Origin: Chrysaora quinquecirrha
Lineage: Eukaryota; Cnidaria; Scyphozoa; Semaeostomeae; Pelagiidae
DNA: 64,000 nucleotides
NCBI GenBank assembly: GCA_014526335.1
Contig: JACTAT010000002.1
Span: 818,876 to 882,875 of the forward strand
Direction: 5' to 3'
The notes under the pieces are model-generated. The model was not told where the DNA came from. It did not search any database and saw nothing but the letters and a program-made list of their open reading frames with translations. Positions 43,295 to 63,681 of this stretch are shown piece after piece; positions within the stretch are counted from its first letter, which is position 1, and each line of letters begins with the position of its first letter. Made by a program: the position numbers and the translations under genes.

Positions 43295-44349
43295 AACGAG
43301 TATTCATAATTTTCAAATGCGACGTCCCGTGTCCAGTCTTGTGTATCAATTTTGACGGGAAAGCTGAAAAAGCTTGCACGTCTTTATACGTAAAACATGT
43401 CTGCACGACGCAGATTACTTCTAGGATTTAGTATCAATAACATGCAAAAACAGATAAAAAAATACATGAAATATAGTATGAAAACTAGCAAAAACGTTCT
43501 TAAAACCAGGGAACTAATCTTGAATCGTAATTCAAAAATCTTCAACTAAAGCTAATTAAATTAAAAACTTTGAAATCATAAGATCAAAACGCCTTATAAG
43601 CTACAAATACAGATGCGGATTTTTATCTTGCACTGGACACCCAACAACAAATAATCCGAAGAATCTCCGTTACGCAGGGAGCATAGAAAGCGAATTCTTC
43701 GTTACAAAATTTATGTAGGAATGTAATAGAGCGGTTACTTCACTGTACCTTTGCGAAAAATGATAAAATTCTAATGATTGTTGTAGCTAGAGAGAGGTGA
43801 CAGTGTAGTGGCACCACGATACCAGAGGGGTGGTACCTGATGCAAAAAGTCTGAAAGAAGGGTGTGACCTGGTAGCAAAAGCTCTGAAAAAAGGTTGGAA
43901 CCTCGCACCTCTGTCAATTCATGTGTATTAATGTTTAACCCGACAAAGTTGTTTACTTCGACCAAAATTAGGATAACATGGTACCACTACCTGCAATTTG
44001 AATGGAATTAGGTACCAAACCTTGCGATACCTGTGCCAAAGACCCCCTGTCACCCCCCCCTCCCAGCTACAATGGCAGCCTTTGGTCTCTGTAGTTACAA
44101 TATAGAGATTTACAGTTTGGTTTCTATAGCATCGGAACGGTCGAATCATGCGGAACATCTTATTGAAATCAGGCTTTCTTTAAGAATCTCCGTCCTTTGG
44201 TTACCAATGCAAGGCAGAAACCGCACACGTTACAGCGGATTAAACATTTAAAAAACTTGATAACTTAAATCATATATGTATACACCAAAATATCGAATAT
44301 AGCTTAAAAACACATTTTAAAAATCAGTAAACGCTATAAAACTAGTTGC

Positions 44350-51658
<7,309 letters not shown>

Positions 51659-52421
51659 TTTAGGGTTTAGTTAACGCTTCGAAAACAATTTACAGTAGAT
51701 TGCTATCTGTTTAGGTAAAGAAAATCATAGTTCACCATAAATAAATAAAAATAAATAAAAGCAGCTATTAGTTTCTTTTCGAATTAAAAAACTTCCTTGG
51801 CTCTTTGGCTGTAAAAATGCTCTTTTTTAGCTGTGCCTCCAATAGACTATCAAAATTCTTTTGTGAATATCCCAGTTTCTTGTTACATGGTTCTTCTTCA
51901 AAGGTTCAAATCAAACAACACATGAGGTTGAGGGAAGCTCTCTCTCTCTCTCTGCGTTATGAAAACACCACAGAAGAAATGTCAGTCATCATTGAAATGT
52001 AAACATAAGACGGCTTACCCTCTGTCAACCCACCATTTATCATTATGCACGTTTCACTTGAAAAAAATCCTTATTTACTATAATTTATGAACTAGTTTCC
52101 TTCTTCGTATAAAATTAATGCTTTCATTTCAAACGTTGATAATTTTTAATGATTTTTCCAATTTTTTCTGCCAACCACACAAATCTGGACATTCAACCGA
52201 AACCACGTGCTTTTTACGCTCTATGACTTCCTTACTGAAGTTGTATAAAGAAGATGACAAAAGCTGGATTATCATTGGCCAATCACAATCGAAATGGAAC
52301 ACCATTGATCCAAAAGTGACAAAAATTATTTGCATGGGTAGGGCAGCTTCCAAGTGTCGTCCGGTCCTCGGTTTCATTGGCCGATGTCCGCGTCGCTTCC
52401 TTCCAAACACGTTATGATGCT

Positions 52422-52605
52422 ATGATTATGATGATGCAAATCAAACGTCAATTGTCCGAATCTCTGGATGAAATAGAAACGGCTACGCGGCTACGGAAAC
52501 AAATTTCGACGTTCTATTTTCATCCGCTTTTCGATATCGACGGGTGTCAATGTCAGATTCCTGCCGATTACTTCCCCAAAGGACCCCAAAGCCAACTTTA
52601 TGCAT
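52422..52605 (+). CDS. possible first coding exon of an unidentified gene
   Basis: The ATG at 52,422 opens MIMMMQIKRQLSESLDEIET, followed by ATRLRKQISTFYFHPLFDID and GCQCQIPADYFPKGPQSQLY. The composition looks like a real protein, and the exon ends at GCAT|GTACGTG in phase 1. It would be transcribed away from the CDK gene, whose start codon is 764 bp to the left. A possible 3' end is the basic stretch QRNTKKTKKQRINEIRRLEI near 53,765-53,850, but the phases do not join directly. No family is recognised. Confidence 0.3.
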
Positions 52606-55028
52606 GTACGTGTGCTCGTCAATTAATCGTCACCCGCTGATTATTTTGAAATTTCCTCACTTTTTCCAGCTCCCGCTCTTATTCCAAACATTATCCACGT
52701 TTGGCTCTGGCTCCCGCTCATACCAACTTAGAGCCTACAAACCCCTGATCATTGCAAACCCCAACTCCAACTACTCGAGACCCAAGAGTAGGCACAACCT
52801 TAACTCCAGACAGACATCTAGGGGGCTCCAGGCCTCAAGTTGAGTCTCGAGTGACGCCCAGATTCTCGACTAGACACGGCCCAGACCAGACTCGGTTTAC
52901 GCGCCAAAACTATTTTTTGGCGCAAAACTGCGCAAAATGCTGCGAATCAAATTTTCTTGCAGGATAAGAAGTCAGTGCTCGAAGCAAGCTGTCAGAAGAT
53001 TGGCGTATCTATAATCCAAATTCTAGGTGCAATACGCAGATCAACGCGTTTTTGAAAAAATTTATTCTAGTTTTCTAAGACAAGTCCTATTTCCTAACAT
53101 CAAAAAGTCATTTGGTATAACCAAAGTCACTGTAAAAATTTAGCTCGCTAACTACATTTTAAACTCAAGTAGGTTTTCCTTGCAGCTACAGTAGGGGAAG
53201 AAAGAAGCAGTCATGAGAGGGCCACTCGAAAATAAAGGCTTTTGATTGGTCAATATGAAAAATTTATACAAACGCCCTGATTGGCCCTTGCAAAAATTTT
53301 TCCGCGAATTAAGGCGATTGCGTTGAGTTAGCGCAAAACCAGGTTTAAGTCTACATTGCGTACGGTGAGAACAGGATGCCGTACACTTTTGCGATTTGTC
53401 GGAACTATTTCACCGCAACTCACCCCTAATTCCTCACTCCGGCTACGGTAACTAGCTAGTTCCTTTTTGACGGCAACTAGTCGGCGCACAGTTCCAGAAA
53501 GTTGGGCAAGTCCTACTTTAGCGATAAAGTTGACACACTACTCAGATATGCCTCCACGTGCAACTCATGATATCCGTCCACGCTACTGAATATCCTCCAC
53601 ACTACTGCACATCCGCGACACTACTGCACACACGTTGTATGGGGTGACCCGATTCCCGCCAGTTTCAGTCGCTGAGTGTTCTTGCGACCTCGATCAACTG
53701 TATCCTACATGTTCTGACAAGATATTGACATGTCGTAGCAGTGGTAGCAGTTATAGTGATATAAGGCAAAGAAACACAAAAAAGACAAAGAAGCAACGAA
53801 TAAACGAAATAAGACGACTGGAAATTTATTTAAATAAGCTGACAGCATCCTAGATCTCTTCATTCTTTTTTTTTTTTACATCGTATTTTTACCAACATAT
53901 AATGTTTCCGTTTCAAAGCATTGACTTTTAGCTAGGCCATATACAGTACGTACTGTTATTTTGACCAAAGCGTTTTAAATACTTACTGAAGAGAATTTAT
54001 TCGTGTTCTAAAAGCTTAGCTTTTTTCATTCAGCGCTATTTTAAGAAGCTGAGATGAAGCTACCTTACATTAGAAGGAAATTATGCGTTTTTTGTAACTT
54101 CATAAATTTTTGCAGTGGGTTGGAAGCAGGCGTCAAACTAGTTGAAGCCACATAATGCAAACTACTAGCTTATCTTCTTGGTACTTCGTCGGGTCCGTCG
54201 GAAGCTGGGTGGGGGACAGGGGTTACCTCCAACAATTTCGAAAATAACAGTATGATGTCATTAAATATTAAGTAATTTAAGACATCAAATACTTAACAAT
54301 TCTTTAGCCACCCCCCCTACAATGGCTGCCACATGTAGTTGGAACGCCCAAGATTTTTCGGGTGAATCACGGTCATTTTCGGTAAATCTAGCTTCTTCAC
54401 GACTTTAATTCCCCCTCCCTCTCAAACAATGTTGAGACTATTGATGATTCTCTAAGCAATCGCGCGAGGCCAGAATTAGCTGGAAATTTAAGTGTTCAAC
54501 AACATTATTTAAGGGGGGAGGAGGGGAAGGTGAAGCAATAGCAGGCAGTGAAAGAGAATTTCAGTACAGGCGTTCCAACACTTTCGGCAGTCATTGTTAG
54601 TTGGTCAAATCTAGCTCTTTGACGCCATAAACAAGTTATCCTCCGTAGTTGCTTCAAAAAATCAATGAAGTGGGATTATTTACAAGGGTATTTCGCGTAA
54701 ATAATGAGAGTATAAATAAGCCAACAAAAGCCAGGGATGAAATAGCGAGATGCCACAGTTTTGGCCAATAGGACAACTCAAAACAGATAGCTTCACCTCC
54801 GTTTTGTCATACATCATCATAGTTACAAATATGGAATAGCTCTGGCCAGCTGTTTAGTAATGCAGAACAAAGAGCAAGGGGAATGAAAACGGAATTTGCC
54901 AAACGTTGCGAGCCAAAACAACCGAAAGGCCTAAAGTACCAATTTTTCAACTTTTATAAATTTGCGAAAACAATTCAAAGAATTCTTTATGTTTAGAGCA
55001 CAGTCAACAGAAGAAGCACTGTTAAGCT
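52606..55028. other. mostly gene-free stretch
   Basis: No confirmed exon. It includes a repeat related to 2,670-3,055 (53,343-53,530), a minisatellite-like run at 53,535-53,630 (ACTACTGCACATCC, ACTCATGATATCC), and a 70-bp block at 53,895-53,965 (GTTTCCGTTTCAAAGCATTG...TTTTAGCTAGGCCAT) repeated at 57,312-57,390. Confidence 0.45.
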
Positions 55029-55305
55029 ATGGCTTAACTAGGAGACTTGTCGCGCGCGATACAGTATTCGGCGTGTCTCCCAGGGTGGCTAAACATGCGA
55101 GTGACAAGCGAGCAACATGTCCCCGAGTCATTTGCATGCCGCAGAGACAAGAAATGTTTCTGTTGTCCCCAAAAAACATTTGCGTGTTTCTTGCTACAAA
55201 TTTTGTCACGCGCTTTAAAGTTTCCGAGGTGGCTAAACTGGGAGACACAAAGGGGACATCACTGTCGCGCGCGACAAGTCTCCTAGTTTAGTCAAGCCTT
55301 TAGAC
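55029..55305. repeat. CpG-rich inverted-repeat element, copy 3 (best preserved)
   Basis: GGCTTAACTAGGAGACTTGT followed by CGCGCGCGA at the left is mirrored by TCGCGCGCGAC and AAGTCTCCTAGTTTAGTCAA at the right. The terminal repeats are about 30 bp. The interior carries GTGTCTCCCAGGGTGGCTAA and TTTCCGAGGTGGCTAAACTG, themselves partial inverted copies of the ends. Confidence 0.8.
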
Positions 55306-55381
55306 ACTGTATACAGCAACAAACTGTTTGGATAAAACAGGAATTCTTTGTTACGAGACTGTTGTCTTGTCTTGCAAAATA

Positions 55382-55787
55382 AACGCTTTTTTTTATAAAG
55401 AACCTAGCTCAAGGCCTAGTTTTTAAAGTTCCTTATTTTTGACCTCTTTTTAGACGATTGTAGTTCCAAAAGTTCCTTAATAGCTCCTTGATTTTAACTG
55501 CACATGCAGTTTAATGACTACTGTACAGAGACATTTGCATGTAAGCAAAGCTCGAAACTACTCAAGCCAAACATTTGATACATGCGCAAAGTATAATTTA
55601 TGTGATTTTCGACTGCAAATGAATCCAACGGACTTTCTAATTCTTGATTGTTTCCAGTGATAAAAATATTCAACAATGAAAAGTTCCTTAGTGATTTTCT
55701 CTTTAGTAGTATAAGTTCTTTAAATTTTCGGGCCTTCTACATGTAGGTTCCTTATAAAGTGGTTCCTTATAAAAAAAGCGTGTAATC
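55382..55787. repeat. T-run inverted-repeat element, GGTTCCTTA type
   Basis: AACGCTTTTTTTTATAAAGA at the left pairs with TTATAAAAAAAGCGTGT at the right. AGTTCCTTA or GGTTCCTTA recurs seven or more times inside. The terminal plan is as in 30,147 and 42,612, with another interior word. From 55,788 to 56,935 I see only a 56,505-56,625 copy of the CTTATTACATGAGTC family. Confidence 0.8.
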
Positions 55788-56935
55788 AACAAAAACTTGA
55801 CATTGTATCTGCTGACTTATAGCTGGCCATGGCTATGCATTACTGACATAAAGCGAATCCAACTTTGCTGTTCGACACGGGAATTTATTCTAAAATCCGA
55901 ATTATATATTAAGAATATTTTACGTGATAATAAATAGATGCAAAACCACGAACAAAAACTAAATTTATGTTAGAATGTCGAGTGACTGAGTAACATCGTG
56001 TTAACTTTCAGTTAACTTTGACTTAACCTGGTTTTCAAGGCGTTTCCTTAGAGGAAACTCGGATACCTATCGCCTCGAGATAAACAGCTGTTCTTTCACT
56101 GTCAAAAAGTATCTAGACCCTTTGCAAGAATTAACTTTCGACATTTGGGGCACTTTATTCAGGTCAGGCCTAACGACCAACAAGGTGGTGGGACAACAAG
56201 GTGGTGGGAAACCTATCTACAAAAATCCGGGTTTGAAACGACGCTGGGGTTTCGAGATCGACATAAATTGTTTCTTTATTCTCATTTCTATTAAATCTAA
56301 GCGATAATAGGGAGAGAAATTGCCTCCAAAGTTTTGACAAAAATCCCTCTGATTATTTCAGATCTTACGTCGTTTATGCGGTTTCACACGCCAGGAACTT
56401 ATTTCTGCTGTACAGGAATGCAGATGCCCACGTATCTCTAATCTTTCGCATGGAGTATCTATCCTTCGTCAGAAAATAGATGGGAATGGAAAATTTCAAA
56501 CCCCTAGACTTATTACATGAGTCGTAGTTATCGATGGACGCTTAGCCTACAATTTGAACGATTTCGGTTTTGTGTTGGCCTCGGTTTGATGAGCTATAAC
56601 TGGGACTCTAGTAATGAGTCTATCCGGGGTCTATCCAAACCCTTTTCTTAAGCTAACAGAGGCAGCGATAGTAATTTTCTCCTAGTAAAGGACCAGCCAG
56701 TCATCGAACTCGAGTATTTCAGTATTTTTAAAAATAAAACATCGAAAACAATGAAATGAAACATAATCTCTAGAGTTGTAAAGTAAAACACGAAATAGCT
56801 CGAAATATTGTGAATTTTCATAAAATTTGGATTTGCTTTTATCCGTGAAGTCTATCTATATTTGATATCTTTTCTTAATCTATTGCTCTTTAACTATAAA
56901 ACAAACTTTTTTAAAAATTTAATTTTGCTAAAATG

Positions 56936-59900
56936 CTACGTACTTGAAGAATTACTACTTTTTGATGTGACATTGTTATCAGCGGCAATATGAGTGGGCG
57001 ATTTTTGCGACACTCGTAACTTGAATTTCGGATTTTTCACTGTCTCTAGGGCATTTTGTGCGTCCGAAGCTGACTTGAATATTGCTAATACTGTTGGTCC
57101 AGTTGAAGTCTGTACTGATGATCCAACGGAACTGTTGTTTATACGCAGAATACGTCCGCCTGCATTTTCCAGTTCTTTTAACAGTGTCTCACTCTCACTT
57201 AAAGATATTCCATCTGGCATATCATACACTTCTAGTATATGGTTTACAGCTGCAAAAAAAAAAAAATCAAAATTAGGCAGTCGTTAAAGGCCCATCACAC
57301 GAGTCTGTATTTCAAGACAACATACAATGTTTCCGTTTCGAAGCATTGACTTTTAGCTAGGCCATGAACAATAGATACTGTTCTTAGACTTGTCGCTGTC
57401 TAAAACTGTCGCTACTACCTTAATAAAAACCTCCCAAATCGCTCAAGCTGGGTATACCACGCCTGTTTTCTATGCTTCTTGAGAAATAAGGAATAAAATG
57501 TAATACGCCTATTATATGACATCATTATTCTTCTCCCAACTTATATCGGCTTCCAGGAATATTCCCAACATTAGGGTTCTCCATATTATCTCGGGACTCC
57601 TAATATTATCTAAGGTGTCCTGTCCTCCTGGGTTCTAAAATCTTTGACAAAATATTTGAAACAAGGCCTTTTTTCCAAGGAATATGGCTATGCTGTTGAT
57701 TTTCTGCTTTCATAGCCCCATTCTTCCCCCCTTTCACCCCTAAAACAATGTTGCTAGTAGAGCAAGACAACTTTTATTCAAAACAACATTGTAACGGGGG
57801 AATTCATAGAAAACAGCAGAACTATTTAGGTTGTTCCAATATATTTTGTCCAAGATTGTAGAAGTTGGGCAACATAGTTAATTTAGGCAATGGGGAAAAA
57901 CAAAATCGCAGCAAATGTTTTGGATTAAGTATCCATGTCTGATGGACATCATATAAAAGATAAAAAGATGACGACATCATAGTCACGAAAATCAGAATTC
58001 GGGAACTTGAAAAAGGATACTGAAACACTGGATAAAAGGATGTTGGACAGGTCCTACAAGGTCCACAAGAGAAATAACATTAATTGGGTACAACGGTCAG
58101 CTCACGGCCTTTAGCATAACATCAAGGATCAACCAATCAAGATTCGAAATATTCAACTGGAATTATTACGCGTTTTAATAGCATATTGCTACATTGTCTT
58201 ACTTTTTTCTCATCATCCGATGATGCTGTTGCAACAGGTTTGATAATTCGTTGATTTCGCGGTTTCCCGCGTCTGTACGCAGAATGCGAATAATTTGCAT
58301 ATTGTCCGTATGGGTTTCGAGTCTGTGGAAACCTGTTAAAAGAAAAATGCAAAAAGGGTAAGATGGTTAAAGAGTAAAAGAACAGCGAATAAAAAGAATA
58401 AAAGAAGAATACAAGATATCTAATTCTAACAAAGAAATAGAATAAGACCTTAGGTATTGGTTTAAGTGTATAAATGGTCCTCTGCATAATATACACCCCA
58501 TATACACCCATATAAAGATAAAGTCACTCTAAACTACTGCATTTTTGGACACGAGACGTTATAACAAGAGCTCCTAGCTACTTCTAAGTTAAGTTCAGTA
58601 CTTGGCTTGTATAACCTAAGCAATTGCGTAGCGTGTGAATTTTCAGAAATCACTTTAATGAAACACAGAAACTGTAAAAATGAAATCATTTCATATGCAT
58701 CAAAAAAGTTGACTATTCCACTGAATTAAAAAATCATTTCATTAAGGCTCATTTCCCCATTAAGTTCCTTACAAGAAGTGGCTGTGTTTCCTTATAAGGT
58801 AACAAACGTACCAAAGGTAATAAAATAGTTCGGTTTCGAGTGAACTTTGATCACTAGAAAACGAAAAAAAACGGAAAGAGGGATGTGAAAATGGACGAGA
58901 AACTGCATTTACACTATGGACAACATTACGCTGAAATATGGACACAAGTATCTCACTTAAATTGTAGGGTCCACCCGGTCAACCTTAAAAAGTTAAAAGC
59001 GAGTATTCAGAAATTCAATACCTTTGACCCGGCATCATTGGAAAATGAGGCACTTGAATCATTTTCACAACAGGCTGTCTATGGCCTGAAAACGCAATAT
59101 TTTGCTGAACTCTCTGTCCCTCTTGTGCCAAAGCTTGATAGTTGACTATTTCCTGACCCCCAGTATTAGCTACTTTGCCTCCCCGTCTTGAAGGTTGGCC
59201 TTTCCAATGCGAATGAGCTGCTGGTGCTCCAGGGGAGGGTACGGCTTTTCCAGCGACGGAGCTGGTAGCTGAAGCTGTCGGTTGCATTGGGATCATCATG
59301 CCAGGTACTGACCCAGGTATGGTACCACGGATATACGAGCCAGACGTCGGTGGTGGCGTTCTTGAGAAAGGCGGCGTCTGAGCTGGACTCGGTCGTCCAA
59401 TATGGGGCTGGCCGGGAGGTGGGTTAGCAAGGTACGGATTTCCAACCATAATTGGCGACGGCGAACGAGGCTGCTGAACAGGAGGTGTATGAGACTGAGG
59501 GTATCTTGAAGCAGGGTCTGGCATTGTCATGTATTGTGGATATGGACTATACGTGACATATCCTTGACCGGGTATGTACTGCATTGACATCGGACTCTGG
59601 TAGACTTGTCCGGACATCATTTGTCTCTGCTGTGGTACAATTACATACGGATTGCCCGGCATCATTAAATGCTGTGGGACGTCAGCTGGTGTACCCGGAG
59701 GTGGTGTTGGTGTGGTAGAGTAGCTATCAGTGGATCCAGTGTCATCCTCCTTAAAATCAGGATGCCTTTGCGAAATCGACATACTCGCTAACTGTCCAGT
59801 TAGATTATGATAGCCGATTTGACTGGCAGCAACAGGGTGAGGGGTAACTCCAGCTTCCTAAAAATAAAGAGAAACGACGATAAAAATTCGATTTTTATTT

Positions 59901-61860
59901 ATTAATTTTCGAGAACGCATTCTCTGTTGCATTACATGATACTAGTAGACTGCTATGATTCTTAAAAAGCTGCCGGATTTCCAAAATATTTAAAGAGATT
60001 TTTCAAAAGCCATTACCGATAGCAATCACTTTCTCTGTAGTTTCAATTTGAGTGAAAGTAAGGGATTAGGGAAGCAAGTCTAGGAAATCATTTCATTTCG
60101 GATATCGTATAAACGAAGTCTGAATGAAAGACTAAACTAACCTGTGTGGAATGCATGCCAGTATGATCCACCTGTGGTTGTACCAAATAGTAATGCTGTT
60201 GTGGTCCACCTGGATACTGGACTGGCATTATATAGGGGTAAGATGCCGCCTGTGACCCCTGCTGGTGCATTTGATGCTGTCCTTGGTACATCGGTCGGCT
60301 TATCGTATAGCCTTGTTGGTAGACTATTGGAGAGGCATCATGTGTTGGCCCTGGTTGACCTGAAAAGGAAGTTGTTGTCTCAATTCAGTTCAATTCAAAT
60401 CATATTCTCACAATTCTTAAGTTTTGTACAACTCAAAGACTATCAATGTCATCTCATAGTTTCTATGCAGAAAATTCCAGTTTCAACTACTTTCAACATT
60501 CGATATGACCCAACTTGAAATTGTGATTCTACAGGCCCACGGCCCGACATGATCACATAACACGCTTGGGGGCTTTATTTTATATCCTTCCTTGAAAGCA
60601 GACTACGACCTCGTTCACACGGGAACGGGTACGAGTAGATCCCAAAAAGGTAATGATGAAAGGCACTTTTCGTTTACACGAGTACGCATGGATATATTCC
60701 TTTTTGGTAGGGAATGGTTTTATATCTCTTTGAGTCCGCTAGTAAAGCGGATCCATTTGGATCCTTTCCCGGTCCGTTTCCTTGTAAACGCAATGAAATC
60801 GTACCCGTATCGTTCCCGGAAATGTACGGATCTTTTGGATCCTTATCTTCTAATAACACATGATAGTGTCTGAAATCTAACCGGGTGTACACAAAGCTAA
60901 ATTAAATGTGTAATTGTAAAAGCAGTCTTAGGGTCCTGCCCCAAGTTCTTAAGGAAAATACCGGTTCTGAAATGCATGCAAAACCATAACTATGTGCTAC
61001 AAGGCTTCAATGAAGTCAAAGTGACTTCATAAAAATATATTTCCCCAAGGGTGCTAGTACATTGGGATATGACCGACCCTCACTGTAATGGAAGAAAACC
61101 AAATTGCGAATTGGAAAAGAGAATCGCAGATTTTCGCTTTTTCGAAAGAAGTCAGCTTCAACGCTAGGACGTTAGCTAGAAGTGGGACAGGAAAAATCCG
61201 TCTGACACATATTCAATTAAAAAAAAACAGCCTCTGTATCCCCTTGTGGTTTAAGATATCAATTTGCATTGCGCGAGTGGCGATGCTCAATTGAAGGAAA
61301 GGTCTTATCCGAAATGATGGAATCCTCCCACAATGCGTACCACAGCTTTGAGGTTAAAACCAGGAAAATTCATACGCTACGTCTTGAAAACCCTGGGAAA
61401 CTCTCGTAATTAGCGGGGATTTTTCTTAGTTTTGCATTCTTGAACGGTTCTGTTGGGGTTTTGCGGAGATTTAATCTCGTGAATTTCCATATTTTTTGTA
61501 AATTTTTCTGTATAACTGGCCTGAATAATGTATTACCAAGGAGAACAGTTGTGAAAAGAACGACAGTAGGCCATATTTCCAAACTCAAATGAACTACTTA
61601 GCAATAGAGTAGGCCATATTTTCAAACTCCAACGAGCAGAGGACGTTCTGAATCGCTCTGAATGTTTGTATCAAATAGCAAACATTTTCCGAAGACCAAG
61701 TTTTCTTTTAAAGCAAGCAATGAAATGCAATTAACTATAAAAAATATTTTTATCCGACATACCAGTAGCAGGACTCATCCATACTGAGCCAGGTGTTAGG
61801 CTGTCTTGGCCAACATTGATGTAAACACCTGGTGAACGAGATGAAGAAGCGGTCAGCATT
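56936..61860 (-). CDS. R3HDM/encore-like RNA-binding protein, 3' exons
   Basis: Exons on minus: 61,763 to about 61,827 or 61,860, then 60,142-60,359, 59,022-59,857, 58,203-58,332 and 56,936-57,249. The encoded 540 or so residues are Pro/Gln/Ser/Tyr-rich (YYLVQPQVDHTG, SMQYIPGQGYVTYSPYPQYM), with an RRGGK basic patch. They end in the compact domain ILEVYDMPDGISLSESETLL, GPTVLAIFKSASDAQNALET, FKLRVSQKSP. This ending matches what I recall of the conserved C-terminus of R3HDM1/2 (encore relatives). The R3H and SUZ domains expected at the N-terminus are not in the window. The first exon shown may start at ATG 61,860 (just after an in-frame stop) or at a good acceptor (CGTTCACCAG|GT) at 61,828. The join from exon 58,203 (phase 0) to 57,249 (needs phase 1) is inconsistent, implying a missed small exon or a one-base error in its A6 run. 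R3HDM proteins bind RNA in the cytoplasm. Confidence 0.6.
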
Positions 61861-63681
61861 TATGAACAGATAAACACGCCCAACATAACAATGGCGTCAG
61901 AACAGCCAGGGAAACGAAAACCAGGCAATTCTAGGCCTGGAGAGCTCAGACACATCTGTAGTGGAAACTGAAAGCTGCTAGACAGCTTGTTAACTTGTTT
62001 GTTGGTAGAGCTAAGCTAGAGAGATTCTAGAGAACAGTCATTTTCAGATGAAGCCTTTATTCTGAATGACTATTTTTCTTCTCGCAGTATTTTGATATTT
62101 GAAATCCTCCGGACAGAAGATCAGAGAGGCGTAATTTGAATAAAAACAAGACTCCACGGGAAGGCACGGTGAATGATGTCTGGGACAAAGAGTTTGTGGT
62201 TCACAAGACATTAAATAATCAGCTAATAATTAACTGTATCGCGTCCACAGGGATTATGAAAGCCAGATAAGATCAATTCTTAAAGATATCCAAGAACGGT
62301 ATTCTAGCGAAAACCCAAGGGGAAACCCGTAAGAATTGTTTTCTAAATCGAAAAATTCCACGAAGGCAACTGTGCAGAATGTCAAGTTTTATGACATCTG
62401 ACAGTCGACAAAGCAAACTGTTTGGGCAAATGATAAAATATCTCTTTTAGAAAGGGGTAAATCAGCTACACCCCAGTTGACGAAGATTCATTTGCGAGAT
62501 TGCAAGATTCCGTGATTCACTTACAAGGTTGCAGTCGAATGGTTAAACTGTACAATCTACCTTCGAATACGTCACGTTTGTAGATCGTCAATTAAGAACA
62601 TGACTATGTTAAGAACGTGAACAAAACGTGGCTTGGCAAACCCAAAACGAGTCGCTAATAACCAAGACATGCATTGATTTGATTGGTTAAAGATGTTGGG
62701 TACAGATACAATTAATGACTGGTTGTGGATTTTATGCATGTGTTTCACAACATTCAGCTGTTGCAATTACGAAAGTGGGGCGGGGCGGGGGCAAATTCTC
62801 CCAGGAAACTAAGCGATCAATTCTTTTACTTGCCTAGTTGCGTGGAACGAGTGAAATTGCCAGCCTCGATGACACGCTGGCGAACCTATATGCACTTATG
62901 TTTTGGACCCGCACTAAATGAGCCGGTCATAATTTTTGATTATAGGTGGATCGACTAGTTTGGGATTGGTTACTATGCTTGATGTGGAGGGTTACTGTGA
63001 TGCGTATCCACCACTAAACAACATGCGCCTGCGCCTGCCCCTGCCCCTGCCCTTACCCCTTCCACCATATGCGAATACCGTTTCTTTGCCTGAAAGAGAT
63101 CCCGAAAAAGGACTCACAATTGCATGCGCAGCAGGTTTTGTTGATAGCACAACTGGCTGAAGCAAAGCTCTTGCTGCGCATGCGAAAAAGATTGAAATAA
63201 CATGGACAGTGCCAGTAATATGTCGTATACTTAGACCGACGTCATCTCAATGGAAATGAAGTCACATAAATTCACTCCGTCAAATGCAGTGTATTTACTG
63301 CTTAAGTTTAACAGAGAACATAATTTGAGCAAAAAGTTTGCTTCTAAAACTACGATCTATAGCAGAAGAATAAATTGTCACTTATAGCTGCTACGATTTC
63401 TAGAGTGACTATAACTTGCATCTCAACATGTTAGGAATTTTTCCAATTTGTTCAATTAAAACTGGGCTATCAGCAAATCATGCTCATATCTTAAACCAGT
63501 ATTTCATATTTACTATCCATGTTTACAGCTTGCTGTTGTCATGTCCTCTCCGATTCATGTTTTCCTTTTAAACCAAGCATTGAGAAGACGTGTATAGGTT
63601 GCCAGATTCGTAGAGCGATTTAACCACAAAACTACTCCAGTACGACGTATTCTACGACTTGCTCTAGCTGCTCCAAGGCCG
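61861..63681. other. gene-free stretch
   Basis: No R3H or SUZ exon is found here on minus. A CCTGCCCCTGCCCCTGCC run lies at 63,028-63,050. The open frame at 62,725-62,958 shows no domain. The last part, near 63,555-63,681, is probably the 3' untranslated region of the GPCR gene. Confidence 0.45.

Larger units (their letters stand above)
41961..44349. other. gene-free stretch between convergent gene ends
   Basis: It is AT-rich, with a (TA)n run at about 42,156-42,173, a T-run element (42,612-42,978), and a CCAAACGATC-family element (43,023-43,294). Near 43,800-43,910 is a short tandem duplication (GAGGGGTGGTACCTG... and GTAGCAAAAGCTCTGAAA-like). No exon is recognised. Confidence 0.5.
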
